A DNA stretch of 64,000 nt from Paenibacillus harenae (GTDB lineage: Bacteria > Bacillota > Bacilli > Paenibacillales > Paenibacillaceae), in contig NZ_JAUSST010000001.1 of NCBI RefSeq assembly GCF_030812415.1, forward strand, positions 930,001 to 994,000. The letters run 5' to 3'. The notes under the pieces were generated by a model. It did no database searches. It was not told the DNA's origin and worked only from the letters and a program-made list of their open reading frames with translations. The translations under genes and the position numbers were made by a program. Below are positions 8,127 through 17,411 of the stretch, piece by piece. Position 1 is the stretch's first letter. Each line of letters opens with the position of its first letter.

Positions 8127-9194
8127 TCACTCCTTGCCGGTCTGAAAGACAGGTCCGGCCTTCGTCTCTATGCTCGGTAACGCCCCGTCCGCTTCCGGCC
8201 ATCCGTCCTTCCAAACAAGCTCGTCGATCATAAGCGGCCGACGAGACGCTCCGTGACCGAACTTCGGATAATTGACGTCGATGGCATGATAGACGATCCA
8301 GTCCGTGCCGTTATCGTCCGTTATGATCGAATTATGCCCCGGCCCGACGAATTTCTCGGCCTCGGTCCCGGGAAAGTAACCCGATAGAATCGTATCGCCC
8401 TCGTGATACATAATGTCGGCTCCGGCCTTGTTCAAATAAGGGCCCCTAAGCGATTCCGCCCGAGCGACCCCAACCCGGTAAGTGCTGTCCGCGCCTTCGC
8501 AGCATGTACCCGCGGATCCGAAGAAATAATAGTACTGTCCGCGCTTGACGATATACGGCGCTTCATAGCCTGTTCCCGATATTTGGAACATCTCTCCGGC
8601 AAGGCTTTGCCCATCCTTCGACAGCTGGATGCCGAATATGCCCGAGGTAATGCCGCCGAAGAACAGATAAGGCTTGCCGTCATCCACAATAAACATGGGA
8701 TCGATGGCATACACGCCCATCTGTTCGCTGGTCAGCAGCATGCCCCGATCCTCGAACGGCCCTTCGGGCGAGTCCGCGATCGCCAGCCCGATACCGGGAT
8801 TTTGGTCACCCCATAGCGACATCGTGTAATACATATAGTACTTGCCCTCATGCTTCACGACATCCGGCGCCCAGATGCCGCCTTCCTTCCACGCCGGCTT
8901 CTCCGCGAACGCTTCGCCGACGTATTCCCACCGCGTCATGTCTTTCGATCGGACGACTGGCACAACACGGGAGCCTTCTCCGTCCCCCCAATCATCCTCC
9001 GTACCGTAAGCGTAAATATATCCGTCATCTCCGCGCAGCACGACAGGATCGGCCAGCACCGGCTCAAAAACCGGGTTTTGGTAAGTAACGGGTTCGATCG
9101 GTTTCTCATTCCTATTGAATATAACGAACAGAGCAACAGCCGCGAGCGCAATTGCGCCGACGACCGAGCCCAACAGCCGCTTGCGCGATGCCAA
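8127..9194 (-). CDS. Membrane-anchored GH43 glycoside hydrolase
   Basis: The 355-residue protein has a positively charged N terminus and one hydrophobic segment (about 8-26), then a GH43 propeller. Catalytic residues are Asp49 (VLADPVV), Asp165 (YAIDPMF) and Glu211 (GYEAPYI), with GIWAPDVVKHEGKYY near 107. The start is TTG 9194, seven bases from GGGAGGGA; the nearby ATG 9200 is out of frame. It sits between the permeases and the anchored GH172 gene, overlapping their translation signals. It probably cleaves arabinofuranosyl or xylosyl side groups outside the membrane; specificity is not determinable. Confidence 0.87.
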   Translation of the reverse strand: MASRKRLLGSVVGAIALAAVALFVIFNRNEKPIEPVTYQNPVFEPVLADPVVLRGDDGYIYAYGTEDDWGDGEGSRVVPVVRSKDMTRWEYVGEAFAEKPAWKEGGIWAPDVVKHEGKYYMYYTMSLWGDQNPGIGLAIADSPEGPFEDRGMLLTSEQMGVYAIDPMFIVDDGKPYLFFGGITSGIFGIQLSKDGQSLAGEMFQISGTGYEAPYIVKRGQYYYFFGSAGTCCEGADSTYRVGVARAESLRGPYLNKAGADIMYHEGDTILSGYFPGTEAEKFVGPGHNSIITDDNGTDWIVYHAIDVNYPKFGHGASRRPLMIDELVWKDGWPEADGALPSIETKAGPVFQTGKE

Positions 9195-9216
9195 AGGTCA
9201 TCCCTCCCTTTCGTTA

Positions 9217-10083
9217 TCAGCCTTTCATTCCGGTCAACGTTATGCCTTCAATAAAGTACCGCTGGGCAAAAAAGAATAAGATAACCGTCGGGATGAGCGC
9301 CAGAACGGAGCCTGCCATAATTAGCGTCCACTCCGCGTTGTATGCATCCTGGAAGGTAGCCAGCACCAGCTGAAGCGTATACTTCTCCGGCGAGTTCAAA
9401 TAGATGAGCGGCCCCATATAATCGTTGTAACCGCCGAGAAATCCGAAGATGGCTTGAGTGGCCAGCGCCGGCTTGGATAACGGAACGACAATGCGCATGA
9501 AGATACCGAAAGGAGACAATCCGTCCATCTTCGCCGCATCCTCCAGCTCGCTCGGAATCGTCTTGAAAAATTGGCGGAGAAAAAATACCGTCCCCGCTGC
9601 CCCGAACATCCCCGGGATCATGAGCGGCTTCCAGCTGTCGATCCAGCCCAGATACTTATACAGGATGAAAGAAGGTACCATTAAGACGACGCCCGGAATC
9701 ATCATGGTCGCGAGCAGCGCCATAAAAAATATATTTTTCCCTGGGAAATCCATCCTTCCGAACGCATACGCGGCTATTGCGCTTGCGAATAATCCGACGA
9801 TTGTCGGAGGCAGCGTGACCGCCATCGTATTCATGAAACCTCCAAGCAAATCCGATTCGGTCAGAACGACTTTGTAATTGTCCCAGATGATGTTCTCCGG
9901 TATCCATCTCGGCGGCATTTCAAACACGAGCCCTGGCTCTTTCAATGATGTGGACAGCATCCACAGGAAAGGGACCGTCATGATGAGCGCACCGATGATC
10001 AGGAACACATATGCGACGGCTCTATTCATGATCTCGCTTTTATTTCGTTTACGGTTCATTGAGCTATTCGTAACGACCGCCAT
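9217..10083 (-). CDS. Sugar ABC transporter permease, MalG/UgpE type
   Basis: A 288-residue inner-membrane protein with about six helices, starting near residue 20. The cytoplasmic EAA-type loop DAAKMDGLSPFGIFMRIVVP couples to the ATPase. The chosen start ATG 10083 follows GAGGAGGGA; the longer frame to GTG 10113 lacks a site. It pairs with the permease just upstream (11-base gap) and the binding protein to form a CUT1 oligosaccharide importer. No ATPase gene lies in the operon, so a shared MsmX-like ATPase elsewhere is expected. Confidence 0.9.
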   Translation of the reverse strand: MAVVTNSSMNRKRNKSEIMNRAVAYVFLIIGALIMTVPFLWMLSTSLKEPGLVFEMPPRWIPENIIWDNYKVVLTESDLLGGFMNTMAVTLPPTIVGLFASAIAAYAFGRMDFPGKNIFFMALLATMMIPGVVLMVPSFILYKYLGWIDSWKPLMIPGMFGAAGTVFFLRQFFKTIPSELEDAAKMDGLSPFGIFMRIVVPLSKPALATQAIFGFLGGYNDYMGPLIYLNSPEKYTLQLVLATFQDAYNAEWTLIMAGSVLALIPTVILFFFAQRYFIEGITLTGMKG

Positions 10084-10094
10084 GCTGTCCCTCC

Positions 10095-11012
10095 TCATTC
10101 GTAATGCACCCAACGTTTCGACATTAAGAAATTAATCAGCGTGATAATCATAATCACGATACCCAGCACCCAAGCCATCGCCGAGGCGAAGCCCATGTTC
10201 ATATAACGGAAAGCGTTTTCAAACAAATAATAGACACTTGTCATCGTCGAGAAGTTCGGCCCGCCGCCCGTCATGATCCGGAACCTTACGAAATCCTGCA
10301 GCGCTCCGATAATCGCCGTCACTAGAATGAAGAATGTCGTCGGCGAGATACCCGCAACGGTAATATAACGGAATCTCTGCCATTTGCTCGCCCCGTCCAT
10401 TTCGGCCGCTTCATACAAAGTCGCCGGCACGCCCTGCAAGGCGGCAAGATACAGTACCATATTAAAGCCAAGCCCGCCCCATACGCCCTGGATGATCATG
10501 GCCGGCATCGCCCAGTTTTCTTCATTCAGCCAAGCCGGACCCTGAATCCCGGCATATCCAAGCAGCTGATTCAATATCCCGAAATCGGAATTGAACACCC
10601 ATTTCCATAGCAGGGTCAGCGCGACGACGGAGCTGATGGTCGGCAGAAAGAATGCGGTGCGAAAAAAATTGATTCCGGCAATTTTCTGATTTAAAGCGAT
10701 AGCGATCCCTAATGAAATCACCATGCCTATCGGAATACCGAGCGCGGCGTAAAAGGTATTCACGGTTGTCTTCCAGATCAAAGGATCTTGAAACAACAGC
10801 CGGTAATTTTCCAATCCGTTCAGGTCCGGCGCATTGAATCCGTCGAACTTGGTGAAGCTGATGTACACCGAATAAGAGAGCGGTATGAAACCGAAGATCA
10901 TAAAGCCGACGATCGGCGCAGAAATAAACAGGTACGCCCAGACATAATCTTTGTTGAACCGTCGTTTGGCGCCGATCGGGTTATCTTGCTTCAGGCTGAG
11001 ACTGCGCGTCAT
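10095..11012 (-). CDS. Sugar ABC transporter permease, MalF/UgpA type
   Basis: The 305-residue protein has an N-terminal cytoplasmic stretch and six predicted helices (first around residues 28-50). The EAA loop is EAAEMDGASKWQRFRYI. ATG 11012 follows AGAGGGA; an upstream in-frame GTG (11057) also has a purine-rich site and cannot be excluded. It forms the heterodimeric channel with the downstream permease. The locus makes the cargo a furanoside oligosaccharide (inference). Confidence 0.9.
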   Translation of the reverse strand: MTRSLSLKQDNPIGAKRRFNKDYVWAYLFISAPIVGFMIFGFIPLSYSVYISFTKFDGFNAPDLNGLENYRLLFQDPLIWKTTVNTFYAALGIPIGMVISLGIAIALNQKIAGINFFRTAFFLPTISSVVALTLLWKWVFNSDFGILNQLLGYAGIQGPAWLNEENWAMPAMIIQGVWGGLGFNMVLYLAALQGVPATLYEAAEMDGASKWQRFRYITVAGISPTTFFILVTAIIGALQDFVRFRIMTGGGPNFSTMTSVYYLFENAFRYMNMGFASAMAWVLGIVIMIITLINFLMSKRWVHYE

Positions 11013-11083
11013 GTTCGATTCCCTCTTTCTCGGAAATAAGTAGGAGGAAGAGGACACGCTCTCCCTCCCTTACCATCCTTCAC

Positions 11084-12460
11084 TTATTTAAATAGCTCCG
11101 GGTTCCCTTCTTTCAACGCTTTTTCCACTTCCGGTTTGATCTTGTCGAGCAATTCCTTGGCCGTCATTTTGCCTTCCCACATTTGTCCCAGGTTTTGATT
11201 GATGATATCCCACCATTTGTTATTCGCGACATACGTCCACGGTCCCGATTGCTCGGTCTCCACTGCTTTCAGGAACACTTCGGCATGCTCCGGTTTTTGA
11301 CCCGGCTGGAGGAAGATGTCCGAGTTCGCCATGGTCTTGTATACAGGCATGGTCAATCCTTGCTCGCCGCGTATTTGGTTCGCTTCCGGTCCTGCCAGAA
11401 AAGCAGCGAATCTGAAGGCTTGCTCCGGATATTTCGTCTTGCTCCAGACCGAATATCCCGTCGAGGCGCTCCAGCCGCTCCATACGCCGTTAGCCGGAAT
11501 AGGCGCCACGTCCCAATCAAACTTCAAATTGCGGTATACCGGAGTGGCCCATCTGCCTGCTGTGATCATGGCCAGCTTGCCGGTTTCGAACATTTGTCCG
11601 TCATTCATCGACTGAAGCGCGCGCGAATCCGGAACAACCTTATGGACATTGCTAAGGTCTGCCGCATATTGAAGCGCTTCCGCCGCTTTCTCTTCATTCA
11701 GCACGAACGCCGTGCGTTCATCGTTTAAGATTTTACCGCCGTTCCCCCAAACGAAGCCTTCCCACCAGATCGGCCCCATGCCGTATTGATCCGGTTTGCC
11801 GTCACCGTTCGTGTCTTTCGTCAGCTTCTTTGCGGTGTCGAGCAGCTGATCGAAGGTCATTGGCGTTTCGGAACTTGGGTAAGGCACATCCGCTTCGTCG
11901 AACAGCTGTTTATTGTAGTAAAGCACGGTACCCGCCACGTCCATAGGGAGCGCATACAGATCGCCTTTGCCCATGATCATGCCGTCATATCTATACCGGT
12001 CGACAGCGGATTGGAACATGTCGCTGAGGTCAAAACCGGAAGCGTCGACCTGCTCTTGAATATTCATGATAGCACCGAGCTTGATCCAGCGGGCGATATC
12101 GCCATCGCCTGCATAGAACACGTCCGGGGCGCTTCCGCCAGCCAGGACGGTGTTCATTTTGCCAGCATAGTCGGCGGGAATGTGAATGTATTGCACCTTA
12201 ATATCAGGGTTTTGGCTTTCGAACGTTTTGATCAACTCTTCGTAAAGCTTCTTCTCGTTAGGCTCGCCCCAGCCGGAGAATTTGATGGTGACTTGTTCGC
12301 CGGAGCCCGTATTATTCGAAGGGGTGTTGCTTTCGCTTGCAGCATTGTTCGTTTCGTTCGGGTTGCTGTTACCGGAGTTGCTCGAACATGCGGCAATCAA
12401 ACTCATTGCAATTACGAGACAAAGGATGACGCTCATCATTCTTTTGATTGAACTTAACAT
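11084..12460 (-). CDS. Extracellular sugar-binding lipoprotein of an ABC importer
   Basis: A 458-residue family 1 solute-binding protein. The signal peptide ends in the lipobox LIAAC, so Cys25 is lipidated, followed by a Ser/Asn/Thr-rich linker (about 26-55). The mature domain starts VTIKFSGWGEPNEKKLYEEL. WGNGGKI and the ERTAFVLNEEKA region are typical of carbohydrate binders. GGGAGGG lies eight bases before ATG 12460. It captures the oligosaccharide outside the membrane for the two downstream permeases. It is the second gene of the operon, after the cytoplasmic GH172 gene. Confidence 0.92.
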   Translation of the reverse strand: MLSSIKRMMSVILCLVIAMSLIAACSSNSGNSNPNETNNAASESNTPSNNTGSGEQVTIKFSGWGEPNEKKLYEELIKTFESQNPDIKVQYIHIPADYAGKMNTVLAGGSAPDVFYAGDGDIARWIKLGAIMNIQEQVDASGFDLSDMFQSAVDRYRYDGMIMGKGDLYALPMDVAGTVLYYNKQLFDEADVPYPSSETPMTFDQLLDTAKKLTKDTNGDGKPDQYGMGPIWWEGFVWGNGGKILNDERTAFVLNEEKAAEALQYAADLSNVHKVVPDSRALQSMNDGQMFETGKLAMITAGRWATPVYRNLKFDWDVAPIPANGVWSGWSASTGYSVWSKTKYPEQAFRFAAFLAGPEANQIRGEQGLTMPVYKTMANSDIFLQPGQKPEHAEVFLKAVETEQSGPWTYVANNKWWDIINQNLGQMWEGKMTAKELLDKIKPEVEKALKEGNPELFK

Positions 12461-12507
12461 TTCGTTGCCCTCCCTGATATCGTTCCATATTCAAAAACGC
12501 AAACGTG

Positions 12508-13590
12508 CTAAATCACTTCCAGCTCGTCTTTCCCCGGCAGCTTCGGATAGGCCGCATGCGGCTCCGATTGGTACCAGAAGGCGACGGATGCGATATCGTC
12601 CTGCAGCGGAAGATATCTGCCTCCCGAACGCCATCCGAGCGCCTGAACCGTTACGCGCAAATCTTCTTCGAAGCGAATCGGGTCCATGACATGCCATCTG
12701 TACATGCCGAATCTTTGTTGACTGCGATATAAACCATCCGGCTTAAGCACTTGATGAAGTCCGAGATACGCGGTGGAAAATTCGCAATACTCCCCTTTCG
12801 GCTGCTCGAAATTCCATGCGCCGCCGAAGTAATCCTCGGTTCCCGTCCCGCAGATCGTCGGAAAATCCCGATCCCCATCCATGTAAAATTTAACTTCCCC
12901 TTCGCCCCACCAGCCTGAATTATTGACCTGCCAGGCCAAGTAAGTTCCGACGTAATGGCCTTTGCCCTTGACCCCGTCCAGAATCGTATGAACATCCTTG
13001 TATCGCACGGGATTGCTCCTGTTCCATTGGGCGTGGAAGTATGCCGCATCATCCGGCACATCCGTCAACGCGTAATCCGCCTGGTAGTACAGGACAACCT
13101 CTTCATTCGCGCGGTTTTCTACCGTAATTCTGGCGCTCTTGCGGAAAGGCATCACCCAGTAGCTGTTCATGCCCCCTGCAGGGTTAACGGCGACCGGATG
13201 CGAAATAACGTTGCTGCGTTCGCACCAGCCATTGCAGAAGAAGTCGCCGAACGGGACTTCAACCGAAGGAGCCTCCTCATCGTCCCAATAGAAACGAAGG
13301 ATTAAATTCCGCCAATGACCGGGAAAGGTCGTCATCCAAATATGCTGGATTGCGCCAGGTCCAGCGATTTCAGCCAATATGAACGTGCTTTCCGCTGGAA
13401 TAACGACCGACGGGGATATTTTCCATCCCAATCCTAAATCGCGGCCGGGCTGCGCTCCCGTTCCTTCCGTCGCCATTGCCGCCTTTCCCTTTTCACCCGT
13501 AATGTTTTCCGCGCTGATCGACCTCGTCTTCGCGTCCGAAAGACGAGGCAGGCTGCCAAGCCCCATGTCCAAACCGTTAAATGTTTTCAA
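12508..13590 (-). CDS. Cytoplasmic GH172 (DUF2961) enzyme, first gene of the operon
   Basis: A 360-residue protein without signal peptide, essentially the bare DUF2961 core. WWGEGEVKFYMDGD and CGTGTEDYFGGAWNF place candidate catalytic glutamates at 230 and 252, aligned with those of the membrane-anchored paralogue (22 versus 21 residues apart, with one extra residue in the loop). The start is TTG 13590 behind AAAGGGGA; the first in-frame ATG is residue 9. As a soluble enzyme it should hydrolyse or rearrange imported furanosides. It leads the operon and is divergent from the AraC regulator. The GH172 assignment rests on the GTGTED motif and overall resemblance. Confidence 0.85.
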   Translation of the reverse strand: MKTFNGLDMGLGSLPRLSDAKTRSISAENITGEKGKAAMATEGTGAQPGRDLGLGWKISPSVVIPAESTFILAEIAGPGAIQHIWMTTFPGHWRNLILRFYWDDEEAPSVEVPFGDFFCNGWCERSNVISHPVAVNPAGGMNSYWVMPFRKSARITVENRANEEVVLYYQADYALTDVPDDAAYFHAQWNRSNPVRYKDVHTILDGVKGKGHYVGTYLAWQVNNSGWWGEGEVKFYMDGDRDFPTICGTGTEDYFGGAWNFEQPKGEYCEFSTAYLGLHQVLKPDGLYRSQQRFGMYRWHVMDPIRFEEDLRVTVQALGWRSGGRYLPLQDDIASVAFWYQSEPHAAYPKLPGKDELEVI

Positions 13591-13790
13591 AGCAATCCCC
13601 TTTCAATGTAAGCGTTGTCTTGCTTCTTCGCGGCTTCTCATGAGAAACAAAATGTCTTGCTAGTTGTTGATTTTATAGGAGAAACGGCCGGATAGAAATA
13701 TCATATCTGACCGACTTTTTAACCAAAATTGCTCTTATTTTTGTTTCCGTTTTGCAGCTTGTGTACTATAATGACGGAAGGAGGGATCAT
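13591..13790. promoter_or_regulatory. Divergent control region between GH operon and AraC gene
   Basis: On the plus strand TATAAT (13767-13772) precedes the AraC gene by about 18 bases. On the minus strand a TATAAA-like -10 lies near 13670-13676, about 80 bases before the GH172 start, without a good -35 box. That is expected for an AraC-activated promoter. No clear repeat was identified by eye. Confidence 0.4.
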
Positions 13791-14660
13791 ATGGATTTGA
13801 ACGCTTTATCGCCTTATGTGCGCGTTGCCTGGGACAGCATGATCGATCCGCCTTTCGAAATTTCCGAACGAGTGATCTACGATTACGAGCTGCTGTACGT
13901 CAAAGACGGGGATATTCGAGTCACGATCGAGAATCAGGTTTATCACGGCGTTCCAGGCGATCTTTTCCTGTTCAAGCCGATGCAGCCGCATTCCATCCTG
14001 CTGTTGAACAACAAGAAGCTCCATCAGCCGCATATCCATTTCGACCTGTTCTACCAGCCGGACAGCCCGCAAGTGAAAGTTTCCTACAAGCCGCTTAAGT
14101 CGATGACGGAGCAGGAGAAAGCGTTTTTTCGCGAGGATATTACTCCTTACTTGGACTACCCGCTGCCTAATCATATTCGCCTAAATCAACCTGTCGTCAT
14201 CGAGCAATTCATATTCGACATTATTCATGAGCTGGAACGGAAGCTTCCCTACCACGAGATCGCTGTAAAAGGACTGTTCATCCAACTGTGGATTCAACTT
14301 CTCAGGGAAATTCACTGGCATAATAACATGCACCTCATGTCCAAATGGGAGCAGCTCGACCGCGTCAAGAACTATATCGGTCATCGCACGGATCAGGAAA
14401 TTACGTTAGACGAGTTAACGGATATCGCGAATTTAAGCAAATATTACTTGTGCAGGCTGTTTAAGAAAGCATACGGGACGACCCCGATCCAGTACCATAC
14501 CGCCATCCGTCTGGAGAAAGCCAAGCAGCTCATCCAATTGACGAACCTCCCTTTAACCGAAATTGCGGACAAGCTAGGTTTTCAGAGCATCTATGCCTTC
14601 AGCCGAGCGTTCCGCAAGCTGGAAAACGTATCCCCTTCATTCTATAGAAAAAAAGGATGA
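13791..14660 (+). CDS. AraC-family transcriptional regulator (cupin plus two HTH)
   Basis: The 289-residue protein has an N-terminal cupin sensing domain (PGDLFLFKPMQPHSILL near 60-80) and a C-terminal double helix-turn-helix (about 190-289: ITLDELTDIANLSKYYLCRLFKK, then PLTEIADKLGFQSIYAFSRAFRK). GAAGGAGGGA precedes ATG 13791; an upstream in-frame ATG at 13752 lacks a site and precedes the TATAAT. It probably activates the divergent glycosidase/importer operon when its sugar is present. Confidence 0.9.
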   Translation: MDLNALSPYVRVAWDSMIDPPFEISERVIYDYELLYVKDGDIRVTIENQVYHGVPGDLFLFKPMQPHSILLLNNKKLHQPHIHFDLFYQPDSPQVKVSYKPLKSMTEQEKAFFREDITPYLDYPLPNHIRLNQPVVIEQFIFDIIHELERKLPYHEIAVKGLFIQLWIQLLREIHWHNNMHLMSKWEQLDRVKNYIGHRTDQEITLDELTDIANLSKYYLCRLFKKAYGTTPIQYHTAIRLEKAKQLIQLTNLPLTEIADKLGFQSIYAFSRAFRKLENVSPSFYRKKG

Positions 14661-14692
14661 CCTTCAGCGCTCGTGCGCTGCGAAGTCATCCT
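14654..14692. terminator. Bidirectional terminator between AraC and membrane-protein genes
   Basis: AGGATGA (14654-14660, including the AraC stop) pairs with TCATCCT (14686-14692), with CTTC/GAAG and GCGC/GCGC pairs inside. Plus-strand tail CTTTGTTTT; minus-strand tail TTTTTTTC. On the minus strand it lies 31 bases after the second stop (14723) of the interrupted membrane-protein gene, which supports that stop as the original gene end. Confidence 0.75.
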
Positions 14693-14722
14693 CTTTGTTT
14701 TGGCTGCCTGAAGGTCTCTGTC

Positions 14723-16285
14723 CTACCGGTTTTGCAAATTCGAACCGCAGCGCTCGCAATGGCCTCTTCTGCGATAATAGTAGAAGATCGCGGCGATCCC
14801 CAGCGAAATCCCCCAGACCGGAAAAAGCAGCAGCGGGGTCGTGGCTCCCCAATCCCGGAGATCTCCAATGGACTAGATATCGAAGACCACCTGCATGCCG
14901 GTAACGGTGATCAGGATGGAGACGATCCCGGCAGGAACGAGGGCCAGAGCGGGAGGGACGCGTTTACCGGCAAGCATCGGAAACCAGCGAGGAAACGTCT
15001 CGCCCCAAGGTTTGATCAGACCGTGCGTGAGAACGGTGCCGCCGATCGATACGAGCGCGAGCCCCGCTCCTGCGACTGCCGCCCCCGATTCCTGAAGGTC
15101 TCTAAGCATTTCGTTCGATATCCCGAGAGGAATTCCAAATAGCCAGGCGATGCGGGTAATCTCATAGTACGCAGGGGCGATGATCGCGACATGGGCAGCC
15201 CGCCTGCCCCAGCGTGACGCGGAAGTCGATGATGCCGGCCCATGTGCCGTGCCGCGAACGCGTCCGCAATGTTCGCAAGCCTCTCTCGAACGCCGACCGA
15301 AGGTTAAAGCCGCCGTTGCCCAGAGCATTCCGCCCGCAAGGCATACAAACTGGTTCGCAACGGGCAAAGTAATGGATTCGAAGAAGGGGAACGACCCTCC
15401 TAATAGAGAACCGATCAAGGCCACCGGAGCGTATGCCACGACAATCAGCGCACGGGCATCCATGACGAAGAAGCATAAAACGAACGAGATACTCCAGGCA
15501 AACGAGAGCAAGATCGTTCGGACCGCGCCGCTTGCTTTGAACTTGAACCAATAGAGCACGATTACGCCGAGAACGCATAGCGCAACGATGACAGGACCCG
15601 CGGTTTCGGCGGCCGCATGCCTGAAGGCGGAAGCTGCCGCACCCGGGTCGTTCGACAAGCCTAATGGAAAACCCGGACCTCCAAGTGACCAATATACGCC
15701 CAAAGCGCCGTACGTCGCCGTCCAAGCGATCGCGGCGATGCGGGTCCATTCCGGCCATCGCCTCCACCAGCGCGTCGAATGAGGAAGCGCCGGCCCCCTC
15801 GTTCTAATGCCGAAGGACCGTGCGGCCATGCTGACCGTGACTCCCCAAACGAAGAAGCCCCCGTAGACGATTGTCGGTACCCAAGGGTCGAAATGCGGGT
15901 TGTCGGCCATGTTTATGTTACCCGTCATTAGCTTGCAGAAGGTTACGAGGCTTATGGAAACGAAAAACAAACCGCCCAAGGATGCAGGAGCAAGGAGGAT
16001 CCGGCGCGGAAGCTTGTTTCCCCATTGCTGTACCAAAGCAAGCGCTAGAAGGGATGCTATGAGCGCCAATAGGGCGGTCGCGTCGATTCCGTTCATATAC
16101 AGCCATTTGCTGATGGGGTCGGCGTTCGCCTGCATGGAAGCATGCATTTCCTCGATACCTTGCCGGGTGGCAAGCACAGCGAACCCGTTCGCCCACAGTA
16201 ACTTAAGGATCGCATAGGGAACGAGCGCCACCGACGCTGCATACCCCCATTTTTTCGATGATAACGAAGCTCTTTGTTTTATCAT
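14723..16285 (-). pseudogene. Polytopic membrane protein interrupted by in-frame TAG
   Basis: The first open segment (16285 to 14873) codes 470 residues with roughly ten or more hydrophobic helices. The stop is TAG (14873-14875). The same frame continues uninterrupted for 49 more codons to a second TAG (14723-14725). That extension encodes one more good membrane helix (TTPLLLFPVWGISLG onward), three arginines and a CERCG tail, and the terminator lies just beyond. A CEHCGRV motif also occurs inside the main part. Two half-repeats (PGFPLGLSND, FGIPLGISNE) suggest internal duplication. Function unknown. It may be a recent nonsense mutation, a sequencing error or readthrough. AGGAAGGTGA supports ATG 16285. 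Confidence 0.65.
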
Positions 16286-16319
16286 GTAACTTCACCTTCC
16301 TGTTACGGCGTTACTCGAT

Positions 16320-16352
16320 ATTATAGAGAACGCCGGTAAACAGGAGGTAAAC
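16320..16352 (-). promoter_or_regulatory. Promoter with 11-base direct repeat for the membrane-protein gene
   Basis: On the minus strand GTTTACC occurs twice with an 11-base period (16346-16352 and 16335-16341), followed by TATAAT (16320-16325). Such direct repeats are typical sites for OmpR-family regulators that bind head to tail. The OmpR-type regulator encoded just upstream (17412-18125) is the obvious candidate (inference). Confidence 0.5.
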
Positions 16353-16369
16353 GGAACACAAACGTTATC

Positions 16370-17410
16370 CTAAATATGCTCAGCCTGCAGCCGAATCGAC
16401 AGCGAAGTGCCTTCGTTCGGTTTGCTGTGCACGTTCATTTTGCCTCCATGGGCTTCAACGAGCTGCTTGGCAATGGACAGGCCAAGACCCGGTCGATCGA
16501 CAGAATCATTGAATCCGATTCCGTTATCCTCGATCCGGATTTCCGCCGTCCGATCCGGACGTTGCATGATTCGAACCGTAATCATCGTGCCTTCCGGATT
16601 ATGTACAACGGCATTGACGAGCAAATTGCGAATCGCTCGCATGATCAGCCTTGGATCGCAGTCCGCCATGATCAGATCGGACTCCGAATCCAATCTGAGG
16701 AGATAACCGCTCGCCCACGGCGCGCTGCCTACGTCTGCCGCCGTCCTGCGCACGATCTCGACGAGATCGACTCTCTCGGTTCGCAGAGGGATTTGACCAT
16801 GAACCGTTTCATTCAGATCCTGAACCAACTCTTGCAAATGGTCCGCTTTCTGCTGGATAATGGTCAGGAATTCCAGACGCTCCGCTTCGCTCCACCCATA
16901 TTCCTTGTTGATTAGCATATTGGAATAACCGGAAATGTAGGTTAACGGCGTTTTCAAATCGTGGGAAATGCCGCGTATCCATTCCCGCTTCGTCTGTTCC
17001 GACTGCCGCAACGCCTCCTCGTTCGCTTTCAGCGTGCTCGCAAGCTTCCGCAAATGCTCGAACAATTCCTTGTAGACGGCATACGGAAATTTCAACGAAT
17101 GATTCCTCCGGGTGTGGATTTCGTCCCATCTAGCGGGATCATTGTATTGGCCGTTCGCCAGGCGTCTGATCCAAATCATCATATAATAGATCGGCTTGCC
17201 CAAATACCAGCCGATCAGAAGCAAAGTCAGAAGAAAAAGCACGGCGCACAGGACCATAAAGAAAAGCTCTTGGCTGCTCGCGGCCGTTCCGGAGCGCAGC
17301 AATTCCGGCCAGAACAACCAAGCCGCAGCGATCACGATTACTTGGATGCAAAGAAGGAAGAGGAAGAAAGCCGCCAACAGCTGCACCGCTATTCGAAGGA
17401 TCAAATTCAT
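16370..17410 (-). CDS. Sensor histidine kinase, two membrane segments
   Basis: A 346-residue kinase with helices at about 5-32 and 50-70 and only a short loop between, so it probably senses a membrane or intracellular cue. The phosphoacceptor is His150 in ISHDLKTPLTYISGYS. The ATPase domain has the N box (NLLVNAVVHN), DNGIGF and GLGLSIAKQLVEAHGG. GGAGG lies eight bases before ATG 17410, one base after the regulator's TGA, so the pair is translationally coupled. Confidence 0.93.
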   Translation of the reverse strand: MNLILRIAVQLLAAFFLFLLCIQVIVIAAAWLFWPELLRSGTAASSQELFFMVLCAVLFLLTLLLIGWYLGKPIYYMMIWIRRLANGQYNDPARWDEIHTRRNHSLKFPYAVYKELFEHLRKLASTLKANEEALRQSEQTKREWIRGISHDLKTPLTYISGYSNMLINKEYGWSEAERLEFLTIIQQKADHLQELVQDLNETVHGQIPLRTERVDLVEIVRRTAADVGSAPWASGYLLRLDSESDLIMADCDPRLIMRAIRNLLVNAVVHNPEGTMITVRIMQRPDRTAEIRIEDNGIGFNDSVDRPGLGLSIAKQLVEAHGGKMNVHSKPNEGTSLSIRLQAEHI

Positions 17411-17411
17411 C

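Noticed and set aside
14657..15142. 161-codon plus-strand frame after the AraC gene
   Set aside because: It overlaps the terminator and the 3' part of the interrupted membrane gene; composition is low-complexity and no start site is present.
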